Assembly (NCBI RefSeq): GCF_042682745.1
Contig: NZ_JBHUIO010000005.1
Location: 310,001-374,000, forward strand
Reading direction: 5' to 3'
DNA length: 64,000 nucleotides
From: Tumebacillus_A lipolyticus
Lineage (GTDB): Bacteria > Bacillota > Bacilli > Tumebacillales > Tumebacillaceae
Part shown: one piece after another, positions 41,408-48,858 of the stretch
Numbering within the stretch: the stretch's first letter is position 1
Layout: every line of letters starts with the position of its first letter
Made by a program: the position numbers and the translations under genes
The notes under the pieces: generated by a model
The model's database searches: none
What the model was told of the DNA's origin: nothing
The model's input: only the letters and a program-made list of their open reading frames with translations

Positions 41408-42619
41408 TTACCGCTTTTTCCCCTTCGCCTGCTTGCTCTTTCCCTTTTTGGGCGCGGTGCGCGCGGCAGGCTTGGGAGCTGTGCCCGGGCGGCGCGAAAC
41501 GATCTTGCCCTGCTCCAGACCTTTGGAGAAGATGCGCAAGGCCAGCGACTTTTCAAATTTCTTGATCAAAAACTTTTCATCCGGTGTGACGATCGACACC
41601 GACACGCCAGACTGCGTCCCCCGTCCGGTGCGCCCTGCGCGGTGCAGGTAATGCTCCGGATCGATCGCCGGATCATAGTGGAAAACATGGGTCACGCCTT
41701 CAACATCCAGTCCCCTCGCCGCCACATCGGTGGTGACGAGCAGTTGGTACTTGCCGTCGCGAAAGCCGCTCATCGCCTGTTCCCGCTGAATTTTAGCCGC
41801 TTCTCCGTGCAGTCCCTCTGCAGACAGCCCGAGCTTGCGCAGCTCCTGCACCAGCCACCAGAGCCCTTTCGTCTCGTTGACAAACACCATCGCGCGGTTG
41901 ACGTCGTACGCCCTCACCAGGCGGCGCAGCGTGTCCGGTTTGTCCTCCTTGCCTGTCGAGAACCAGACGTGCTGAATCTGTCCGATCATCGCGCCCGCCT
42001 CTGTCTCCAAAAAGGCGGGGTCGCGCATCCACAGCTTGGCAATCTTTTTCGCCTCTTCTGACATCGTCGCCGAGAAGAACAGCAGCTGGCGGTCGCGCAT
42101 CGCGCTTTTCAGCACCGCCTCCACATCCTGCAAAAAGCCGAGTTCCAGCATCTGATCGACCTCGTCGATCGTGATCGATCTGACCTCATGCATCTTCATC
42201 TTCTTGCGTCCGAGAATATCCTTCACTCGCCCTGGCGTGCCAACGACGATGTGCGGCTTCTCCTTCAACCGTTCGATCTGCCGGTCGATGTTCGCCCCGC
42301 CGACCAAGGCGAGCGCTCGAATTTCACTGCCCGCCGTGTACTCTTTGATCGCCCCTTCGATCTGCATGGTCAACTCGCGCGTCGGCGCTAAGATCAGCAC
42401 CTGTAAGGCGCGCTTGGTCACGTCGATCCTCTGCAGCTGCGGCAGCAGGTAGGCGAGCGTTTTGCCTGTGCCCGTCCGGGATTTCCCCACCACATCGCGG
42501 CCGGCCGCAATCAGCGGAATCGCCTGTTCTTGTATCGGCGTCGGTGCGGCGATGCCCGCTTTTGCCAACGCCTGTAGTTGATAGTCGGGTAGATTATATG
42601 TATGAAAAGATGATGTCAT
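41408..42619 (-). CDS. DEAD-box ATP-dependent RNA helicase
   Basis: A 403-residue RNA helicase core. Motifs in order: Q motif PTPIQEQAIP, I SRTGTGKT, Ia PTRELT, II DEVD in place of DEAD, III SAT, V TTDVAARGLD and VI HRAGRTGRG. A short basic tail (KKGKSKQAKGKKR) replaces any RNA-binding domain. GAAAGGAGATGAGAGG precedes the ATG at 42619. Likely roles are ribosome assembly or mRNA remodelling, as for CshA-type and related helicases; the target is unknown. Confidence 0.93.
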   Translation of the reverse strand: MTSSFHTYNLPDYQLQALAKAGIAAPTPIQEQAIPLIAAGRDVVGKSRTGTGKTLAYLLPQLQRIDVTKRALQVLILAPTRELTMQIEGAIKEYTAGSEIRALALVGGANIDRQIERLKEKPHIVVGTPGRVKDILGRKKMKMHEVRSITIDEVDQMLELGFLQDVEAVLKSAMRDRQLLFFSATMSEEAKKIAKLWMRDPAFLETEAGAMIGQIQHVWFSTGKEDKPDTLRRLVRAYDVNRAMVFVNETKGLWWLVQELRKLGLSAEGLHGEAAKIQREQAMSGFRDGKYQLLVTTDVAARGLDVEGVTHVFHYDPAIDPEHYLHRAGRTGRGTQSGVSVSIVTPDEKFLIKKFEKSLALRIFSKGLEQGKIVSRRPGTAPKPAARTAPKKGKSKQAKGKKR

Positions 42620-42673
42620 CCTCTCATCTCCTTTCTCGTCACTCTTCGCTATCATACCCGAAATCCTACCAAA

Positions 42674-42699
42674 CAAAAAGACACGGGTTGCTCCCGTGC
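42674..42699 (-). terminator. Terminator after the C39-like peptidase
   Basis: CACGGG/CCCGTG arms (42682-42687 and 42693-42698) and a T5 run on the minus strand. Confidence 0.8.
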
Positions 42700-42777
42700 C
42701 TGCAGAAAAGATCTTCCGCATGTTCTGCCGATCCGCTTCGCTTTTCCCGCCGTCTTCGCACCGACGGGACGATCGGC

Positions 42778-43446
42778 TCACTCGTAGGTGACAGCCTGTC
42801 TGCCCATCATCTCCCAAGAGCGATAGAAGCGGGTGCGATCGACCGTCTTGCGCTTGCCATCGAGCGGATCGTTCACCGTCACCGTGTGCGCCGTGTAGCC
42901 GACCAAAAGCACCGCATGTTCGTGAAATGTCGCATAGATCGGACCGGACGGGCTGTTCCACGTCACCCACTGCTTGGTCTGATCGAACATGCTCGTCGTC
43001 CACACCACGACCGGGCGACCTGCCGTCACGCTCTGCAACACTCGCTCGAAGTCGCCCCCCGTCAGATCTCTCGCCCGCCCTGGCAGATGGCGATCGAGCA
43101 GTTCGAACAGGGGTCGATGATAGACGCCATATCCTTTGCGCAGCCCGGTGATATCTCCGACGAAGCCGCGGTGTGGATCGCCCCAGTACAAAATGCGCCC
43201 CTGCGCATCCATCCGCAGCTCCGTTCGATCTTTGGCGACCTCCTCTGCGAGCTTGAGTCGACCGACCGGCTTGCCCGCATGTCGCAACAGCATCGAGAGG
43301 CTGACCACCTCACAGCCGTTGTCAAGCTCAGGTCGCTGACGCTCGATCGGCGCTTCCAACAGCACCTGATCGGCTATCTTCGGCCAAGCGGGCCAAGGAA
43401 CCGGCGACATCAGCAACACGCCGGCCACCAGCAATGCACGCCACAT
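42778..43446 (-). CDS. Secreted C39-like cysteine peptidase
   Basis: A 222-residue exported protein of the Peptidase_C39_2 type (YvpB-like). After a signal peptide (about 1-20) comes ELDNGCEVVSLSMLLRHAG with the catalytic Cys, and later FHEHAVLLVGYTAHTVTVND with the catalytic His and the following Asp. The family includes proteins with unknown extracellular substrates. GGAGGAGAT precedes the ATG. It has its own terminator and no ABC transporter nearby, so a bacteriocin-processing role is unlikely. Confidence 0.85.
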   Translation of the reverse strand: MWRALLVAGVLLMSPVPWPAWPKIADQVLLEAPIERQRPELDNGCEVVSLSMLLRHAGKPVGRLKLAEEVAKDRTELRMDAQGRILYWGDPHRGFVGDITGLRKGYGVYHRPLFELLDRHLPGRARDLTGGDFERVLQSVTAGRPVVVWTTSMFDQTKQWVTWNSPSGPIYATFHEHAVLLVGYTAHTVTVNDPLDGKRKTVDRTRFYRSWEMMGRQAVTYE

Positions 43447-43507
43447 CTGCCATCTCCTCCTTATTCTTACATTGCCTCAAGAGCGGATGCACCATTCTTT
43501 TTCCCAC

Positions 43508-43538
43508 GAAAAAAACCAGTTCCCTATAGGAACTGGTC
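43508..43538 (-). terminator. Terminator after HTH-TPR regulator 2
   Basis: ACCAGTTCC/GGAACTGGT arms (43515-43523 and 43529-43537) and a T7 run on the minus strand. Confidence 0.9.
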
Positions 43539-43571
43539 GGCAGATCGCCCTCGGCGAAGCAGGTTGTGCGC

Positions 43572-44900
43572 TTACCGCCGCATGCCGATCTGTTGGCTCC
43601 GCTTGTTAAACTCGACCGCCTTGCGGTATAGCTCCACAGCGCGCCCGTCCTCTTGCTCATATAGTTTGTCGCCCAATTCGACCGCTACCTCATACGCTTC
43701 GCGCATCAGCTGATGCTGCTCGTAGATCGACAGCACTTCATCGAGTTGGGAGACATATTCATCAAATCGACCCTGATCCGCTTTGATGCGAGCCATCAGG
43801 TGCTTGGCCTGACCTCTTTCTCGGTAGGCGTTCGTCCCGATCTGCTCTGTGATCTGCAGCACGCGCTGGCAGAGTTCGAGCGCCTTATCCACATCCCCTT
43901 CCACTTGGGAGATCTCCGCCAGATGAAGCAGCGGTTCACAGGCGTACAGCTCCTCGTTCAGCAGCTCAAACACCTGTTGGGCCCGCTGATAATGTGCGAG
44001 CGCCTGGCTGTGCTCCCCTCGCTCCCAGTACAGATTGCCGATGTTGTTGTTGATCAGCCCGACATCGAGCAGAAACGAGTTCTCCTGCGCTTCGCGCAGA
44101 CAGGAGAGATAGATCTTCTCCGCTTTGGCAGACTCGCCCAGCTTTTGCAGCGGGGTTGCCTTCATGTAGGAGACGCGCAGCCGGAAGAGATGCCGCGAAT
44201 AGGCGCTGGCCAACTGCTCTGCCTTCTCCGCATAGCGCAGCGCGCTGCGGTAGTTTTGCATCGTGATGTGGCAGCTGACCAGGTTGAACAGCACGTTCAA
44301 CCGAAATTCGTCCCTTCCTTCCACGTAGGCAAACTCTTCATCCGCCCGACAATAGTAGTCGTAGGCGGCCACCATGTTGCCCATCTGCTCGTGCGCATGT
44401 CCAAGCTCGTACAGCAACAGCAGCTTGAGCGTGGGATCTGCCACCAGATGCTGATCGATCATCGCTTGGATCTTGTCGATCACGCGCTGGTGCTCCCGCC
44501 TTCTGTTCAGCAGTTTGCACTCCAACAGCGATGCTTCGAGGTACAGGTTGTGATAGCCTTGTTCCTCGCTCTGGGTCAACACTTCTTGCAGATATTGAAA
44601 CGACTTCTCCAGATTGTTCGCCGTGTCGGCGTCCTTGGCGAGCTGCAGCCGTTCGGATAACTCTTCTTGTAAAGCGTCTAGCATTTCAATTCGCTCAACG
44701 GTCACCCCGAGGCGTTCTGCCATCAGTCTGAGGAGGGTGCGTTTGATGTAGGTCTTTCCATTCTCCACCTTGCTCAATTGGCTCACACTGCAAATTCCCT
44801 CTGCCAATTCATCTTGAGTCAGCCCTTTGAGCAATCTGTACTTGCGCAGATTTTCCCCGATGATGCGGTTTCGCTGATCTGCGTCCATTTCCAGAGACAT
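43572..44900 (-). CDS. NprR-like HTH-TPR regulator 2
   Basis: A 442-residue paralogue of regulator 1: XRE domain (RNRIIGENLRKYRLLKG, SVSQLSKVENGKT) then TPR-like repeats up to the C-terminal AVELYRKAVEFNKRSQ. Helix by helix it follows regulator 1. GGGGTGA stands before the ATG at 44900. The promoter has an extended -10. Downstream are 125 bases holding only a terminator, so no peptide precursor of usual size follows. It may respond to a peptide encoded elsewhere or to another ligand. Confidence 0.87.
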   Translation of the reverse strand: MSLEMDADQRNRIIGENLRKYRLLKGLTQDELAEGICSVSQLSKVENGKTYIKRTLLRLMAERLGVTVERIEMLDALQEELSERLQLAKDADTANNLEKSFQYLQEVLTQSEEQGYHNLYLEASLLECKLLNRRREHQRVIDKIQAMIDQHLVADPTLKLLLLYELGHAHEQMGNMVAAYDYYCRADEEFAYVEGRDEFRLNVLFNLVSCHITMQNYRSALRYAEKAEQLASAYSRHLFRLRVSYMKATPLQKLGESAKAEKIYLSCLREAQENSFLLDVGLINNNIGNLYWERGEHSQALAHYQRAQQVFELLNEELYACEPLLHLAEISQVEGDVDKALELCQRVLQITEQIGTNAYRERGQAKHLMARIKADQGRFDEYVSQLDEVLSIYEQHQLMREAYEVAVELGDKLYEQEDGRAVELYRKAVEFNKRSQQIGMRR

Positions 44901-44937
44901 CGTTCTCACCCCTGCTCCGCCTGTCCATATTGTCATA

Positions 44938-44946
44938 ATTATAACA
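44938..44946 (-). promoter_or_regulatory. Extended -10 promoter of regulator 2
   Basis: TGTTATAAT on the minus strand, a TGnTATAAT extended -10, about 30 bases before the Shine-Dalgarno sequence. Confidence 0.5.
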
Positions 44947-45132
44947 AAATGTGAAAACAGTTGCATGTCCCTCGCTAATGTAAACGAATGGATATGAATG
45001 AATATCTTTACATGCAGAGAAATATAGTTATCAGATCAAAAATGTGAATCGATGGTATGAGGGACGCTGCGAGCCCGCTTCTGCTGATATCTGGCGAGCT
45101 ACCCCACACCCCTGCCCCGATCGATCTGCAAC

Positions 45133-45164
45133 GAGAAACGGCAGCCCCCGCTCCGGGACTGCCA
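45133..45164 (-). terminator. Terminator after the lipoprotein gene
   Basis: GGCAGTCCCG pairs with CGGGGGCTGCC (one bulge), followed by GTTTCTC on the minus strand. The rest of the 300-base stretch 44901-45203 shows only the promoter of regulator 2. Confidence 0.65.
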
Positions 45165-45203
45165 TTCGCTAAAAAGCCTGTGCTGTGAGCATCGAAACCT
45201 CTG

Positions 45204-45731
45204 CTACACCAGGTCCTTGACCTTCTTCCCATCCACATACAGCTCGATCTGCACCTCATCCTGATTCTGAATCAGCATGTCCAGCTCCGACTCGTCCACG
45301 TTCGCCTGATATCTGGTCGGCACGCGAACGGTGAAAGTTTTCGAATGCGTGTCTTCCGCACTCTGCTGTTGCAGCGGCACGCGAGCACCGCGAATCCCGG
45401 TCGCTTCCTGCAATTTCTCGTTGAACACGACCTCCACTTCGATCCTCGAAAGCGTCTCTGGATCGGTGACCTCATAGGGCACTTGGAGATCGAACTGATA
45501 CTCTACTCCCTGAAAGCGCTCGTCAAGCTCGATAAACGACGTCTCAAACGCTTCCTTCCGCTTGACGGTCACGCCTTGCACGATCTTTTCGAACTTTGCC
45601 TCCCACAGCTTGCTCTCTTGATTTGCCGGTGCAGTGATCGGCATTGGATCGGCCGTGTCAGAACATGCTGTGAGCATGACAGACATTCCAATCAGTCCAA
45701 CTGCTGCGAGCGACCAACCGCTGCGCTTCAT
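45204..45731 (-). CDS. Hypothetical lipoprotein
   Basis: A 175-residue protein with a lipoprotein signal peptide ending MLTAC, so it should be lipid-anchored outside the membrane. The mature part is rich in acidic residues and beta-like segments (VEYQFDLQVPYEV, RIEVEVVFNEKL, EVQIELYVDGKKV). Not recognised. GGGGGAATCGGAG precedes the ATG at 45731. It stands alone between a regulator and a phosphatase remnant. Confidence 0.75.
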   Translation of the reverse strand: MKRSGWSLAAVGLIGMSVMLTACSDTADPMPITAPANQESKLWEAKFEKIVQGVTVKRKEAFETSFIELDERFQGVEYQFDLQVPYEVTDPETLSRIEVEVVFNEKLQEATGIRGARVPLQQQSAEDTHSKTFTVRVPTRYQANVDESELDMLIQNQDEVQIELYVDGKKVKDLV

Positions 45732-45861
45732 CTCCGATTCCCCCTTGCCCGCTTGACTCAATTCAATCTTGAAAATTTGTTCAGGTGATAATAGTTAAAA
45801 TATTCTAATATCCCCAGTATACAGCTCGATGCAGCAATCTGCAATTTAACTGCATGATCGT

Positions 45862-46095
45862 TTGTCAGAAGATGCGATCTTTCACAAAGTCATTCATTCC
45901 AGCTCGTCATCGATCATTGAACAAAGGCTCGGCGGGGTGCTCGATCGCATTCTCGCACAGGGTGACGAAGAAGTGCTGATCGTCAGCCATGCGGCCTGCA
46001 TGATCTTTTTGCAAAAGAAACTGCGCAAGCGAGGGTTTACGGGCGACAAGTTCGGGACAACGAAAAATGGGAAGCTCTATCAGCTTGAGCGCTAG
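45862..46095 (+). pseudogene. Remnant of a histidine-phosphatase-family gene
   Basis: The frame encodes about 77 residues that fit only the C-terminal third of phosphoglycerate-mutase-like phosphatases: VLIVSHAACMIFLQKKLRKR is the second histidine motif, and the rest ends FGTTKNGKLYQLER. The N-terminal RHG motif and catalytic His are missing, and no ribosome-binding site precedes the TTG where the frame opens. A truncated gene is the simplest reading. Confidence 0.65.
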
Positions 46096-46111
46096 CAGAC
46101 CGCCTCGCTGC

Positions 46112-46156
46112 GAAAAGAAAAACCGGACGAGCCTACTTCGGCTGTCCGGTTTTTCG
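46112..46156. terminator. Bidirectional terminator
   Basis: ACCGGAC and AGCC pair with GGCT and GTCCGGT around TACTTC, with T tracts on both strands. It overlaps the stop of the 89-residue gene. Confidence 0.85.
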
Positions 46157-46402
46157 CTCTGCATACGAGCTTTGCAGCGCACGAATCTGTTGGCGCAACT
46201 GCGCGTATTGCTCCCACTCTTCCCGCGGAACATGGGGGCGGCGCGGAGGGGTCGATGCGCTGATCTTCTTCACCTGCTTGATCATACGCTCCTGCTTCGG
46301 CATTCGTTGCTTCGAGAACAGCGAGGCGCTCGGCTGAAGCGGGAGACCATACCGTCCGGCTGCGATCATCAAGTGATATCCGGTCGGATTGAGTTGGCTC
46401 AT
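46133..46402 (-). CDS. Hypothetical basic 89-aa protein
   Basis: An 89-residue basic protein with a disordered-looking middle and a C-terminal helix (EEWEQYAQLRQQIRALQSSY). Not recognised. GAGGGGGGAAG precedes the ATG closely. It could be a small spore or DNA-associated protein, but nothing proves it. Confidence 0.6.
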   Translation of the reverse strand: MSQLNPTGYHLMIAAGRYGLPLQPSASLFSKQRMPKQERMIKQVKKISASTPPRRPHVPREEWEQYAQLRQQIRALQSSYAERKTGQPK

Positions 46403-46497
46403 CTTCCTCCCCCCTCTTGCTACAATCTATGCAAGAAAGGAGAGAAGGATGATAGACGGCTGTCAGATCGTTCGCCATCACCCTCGAACCGTTTGAT

Positions 46498-47787
46498 CTA
46501 CAGGGCGATCCCCCGCTTCAGCATCGCCTCGTTCGTGTAGCCGCGAATCTCCTGCATGATGCTGACAGCCGTTCGCAGATCACCTTCGCGCTTGTACAGC
46601 TCAGCAAGCTCGTGCATCGTGTCGCCCCACTCCCCCAGCTCGTCCGTATGCTTCAAGCGATCGGCCGACTTTTGCAGGCGACGGATCGCCTCTTCGCGCT
46701 GTCCCTTTTGGACGGCGATGCGACCGTACAGACGATGGACGCGCGCTTGGTAGAGATGCAGCTCGGGAAGCAATGCGCGCGCTTGGTCGCACGATTCGTC
46801 AGCGGCGGCAAGTTCGCCCTGCTGCAACAGCAAGGTGGCGAGCTCGACGGTCGCCATGCCCGCCTCCTCCCGTCTCCCCAGGTTGAGCAGGTTGTCGATC
46901 GCTTTTCGCAGCATGGCGACCGCATCCGCCTCTCTGTCTGTCTGCCCGTAGAGCACCGCACAGTTCACCTGAAGCTTCACCGTCATCACGATGTTGTCGA
47001 GACACTGGAAGATATGAATCGCCCGCTCCGAGTATTCGGCCGCTTTTTCAAGATCGTTCAGCTTGTGGTAGGAAACGCCAAGGTTGAGATAGAGGTTGCC
47101 CATCTCCTCCAGATCGTCCTTTTTGTTGAAGAGCGAAGACGAGCGGCGGTAGTAGTCGAGCGCTTCGGCCAATTGCCCCGATTTGGCATATGCGTCCCCG
47201 AGCTCTGCCAGAATGCTCGCTTGGAGATAGGAATCGCGCTCCTCCATCTTTTCCACCTCTGCGTTCGCTTTGTGCAGATGAAAGGCGGCGAGCTGATATC
47301 GTTTGCGGACGAACTCAAGCTGCCCGAGACTTTTGTAGACGCGAGCGATCATCCGCTCGTCTTGGCGCAGAAAGGCAGTTTCGAGCAGATCGCTGAGCAG
47401 GCTGTCCGCCTCTTCCTGCCGCTCGACGTGGATGTAACATTCGGCCAATTCGAACAGGATGTCCACTTCGGCAACCTGTGCTTGTGCGCTGTTCAGCAGC
47501 TGTTCTAACAGCGGGATGGCTGTCGAGTACGCCTTGGCTGCCACCATCGCTTTCGCCATTTTATAGGTGCAGACAAAATCATCGTTCAGATCGACGTTAG
47601 ACAGGAGATGCTCAAGCGGTACTCCCAGCCGGTCGGCGATGCCATTGAGGATTTTATAGGAAGGTCGAGCCCGGTCCGATTCGATTTGTGAGATCATGCT
47701 GGGAGTGCAAAGATGTTTCGCCAGGTCGATTTGCGTCATTCGCTGTTGAAGGCGCGTCTGTTTGATCTTTTGACCAAGTGTGTACAT
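46498..47787 (-). CDS. HTH-TPR regulator 3
   Basis: A 429-residue regulator with an XRE domain (LGQKIKQTRLQQRMTQIDLA, SMISQIESDRARPSY; about 3-60) and about nine TPR units, of which AELGDAYAKSGQLAEALDYY and GNLYLNLGVSYHKLNDLEKA are the clearest. It is more distant from regulators 1 and 2 than they are from each other. The ATG at 47787 follows GGAG by 10 bases. It belongs to the RRNPP-like architecture; ligand and targets are unknown, and no peptide gene is seen in the 95 bases downstream. Confidence 0.85.
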   Translation of the reverse strand: MYTLGQKIKQTRLQQRMTQIDLAKHLCTPSMISQIESDRARPSYKILNGIADRLGVPLEHLLSNVDLNDDFVCTYKMAKAMVAAKAYSTAIPLLEQLLNSAQAQVAEVDILFELAECYIHVERQEEADSLLSDLLETAFLRQDERMIARVYKSLGQLEFVRKRYQLAAFHLHKANAEVEKMEERDSYLQASILAELGDAYAKSGQLAEALDYYRRSSSLFNKKDDLEEMGNLYLNLGVSYHKLNDLEKAAEYSERAIHIFQCLDNIVMTVKLQVNCAVLYGQTDREADAVAMLRKAIDNLLNLGRREEAGMATVELATLLLQQGELAAADESCDQARALLPELHLYQARVHRLYGRIAVQKGQREEAIRRLQKSADRLKHTDELGEWGDTMHELAELYKREGDLRTAVSIMQEIRGYTNEAMLKRGIAL

Positions 47788-47930
47788 GTGAAGGTCACTC
47801 CTATCCCATCCGTTTTCTGGTGTCTTGTAGAAATATCTGGTAGACCCTTTGCAAATTGAGTATAGATAACTTGTTTGCCTTGACACAAGGATTAACATAC
47901 TCAACTAAAGTTCTGATTAATAATGAAATC

Positions 47931-47958
47931 TTGCAAATGACTAAAAAGCTGGTATAAT
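47931..47958 (+). promoter_or_regulatory. SigA promoter with extended -10
   Basis: TTGCAA (47931-47936), a 16-base spacer, and TGGTATAAT ending at 47958. It drives the 86-residue gene at 48051. Confidence 0.8.
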
Positions 47959-48050
47959 AACTGCCAATTCTTGTTCTGTGAAAAGGTATGCTTCTGTATC
48001 ACGATCGATTGGAGCTTTCAGCTGTCCAATCGAGAGGAGGGATTTCAACT

Positions 48051-48311
48051 GTGGAGCGCATCGCTGGCAGAGAGTATGTGCGAGTCAAAATTGAAGGGTT
48101 ACCGACTGACAGATCTTCTCTTTCTCCAGAGTTTCGTCGCCTGATTGAGGAAGAGGAAAAGCGGATGGTCCCCGCCTATCTAACACAGGAGGAGATCGAC
48201 GATAAGCTCGCCGCTCAGCAGGAGGCCGAAGCGCTGCTCACGCTGCAGTTGAGAGCGCGAGAATCGATCGCTCTCGTCGAGTGCCCACCAGAAAACCACG
48301 AGAAAAAATAG
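48051..48311 (+). CDS. Hypothetical 86-aa protein
   Basis: About 86 residues beginning VERIAGREYVRVKIEGLPTD and ending in charged helices (EEEEKRMVPAYLTQEEIDDK). Not recognised. The GTG at 48051 has GGAGG 10 bases upstream, and a strong promoter lies about 90 bases before it, so the gene is probably expressed in vegetative cells. Confidence 0.65.
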   Translation: MERIAGREYVRVKIEGLPTDRSSLSPEFRRLIEEEEKRMVPAYLTQEEIDDKLAAQQEAEALLTLQLRARESIALVECPPENHEKK

Positions 48312-48325
48312 ACTTCCTCCACATG

Positions 48326-48356
48326 ACAAAACCGGGCTGCGCTCAGCCCGGTTTTC
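48326..48356. terminator. Bidirectional terminator
   Basis: AAAACCGGGCTG/CAGCCCGGTTTT arms with a 4-base loop, between convergent genes. Confidence 0.92.
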
Positions 48357-48687
48357 TTGATGTCTCCTCATCTACTTGATCTAAAAAAATTCGCTTTTCA
48401 AATCCGCCACGCGCTTCCGACTTCTGCTTGCGCACCGCTTCCAACGCTTCGGCAGAAGCGCCATGAATCTTTGCCAGCGCATAGATGACCTCGATCAGAT
48501 CGGCAAGCTCTTCCACGCTGTCTTTGTCCGTCTCGGCGTCGAGATACTCTTGCAGTTCCTCTTGGAGCTTGCTGCGGAGTTCACGCTGGTACGCCGCTTC
48601 ATCAAGGATCGAGTATGTATAGGCATGTCCGTTTTTCTCGATGATCTCCAGAATGCGATCGCGGACAAGTTTTTTGTAAGTCGGCAT
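48343..48687 (-). CDS. MazG-like nucleotide pyrophosphohydrolase
   Basis: A 114-residue all-helical protein of the MazG/PRA-PH superfamily. YKKLVRDRILEIIEK at the start, EELQEYLDAETDKDSVEELADLIEVIYALA with the metal-binding EExxE and ExxD pattern, and RGGFEKRIFL at the end are typical of the small MazG-like group. It probably hydrolyses unwanted NTPs. GAAAGGAGC precedes the ATG at 48687. Confidence 0.88.
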   Translation of the reverse strand: MPTYKKLVRDRILEIIEKNGHAYTYSILDEAAYQRELRSKLQEELQEYLDAETDKDSVEELADLIEVIYALAKIHGASAEALEAVRKQKSEARGGFEKRIFLDQVDEETSRKPG

Positions 48688-48858
48688 GTTGTGCGCTCCT
48701 TTCGCCTGCTGTTGCGTCACTAGGTTCAGTATATCAAAAAGCCTGTTTCGACGGTCAGGCGCAGATTCTACAGCAGTTCGCTTCCTCGATCGAGCCTGCT
48801 CGAAGTCGAGAACAACAAGAAAACCATCCGCCGCAGCAGATGGTTTTCGCTCCAATGA

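Noticed and set aside
42778..43446. The C39-like peptidase considered as part of a bacteriocin export system
   Set aside because: It has a signal peptide instead of a transporter fusion, and no ABC transporter or precursor peptide is nearby.
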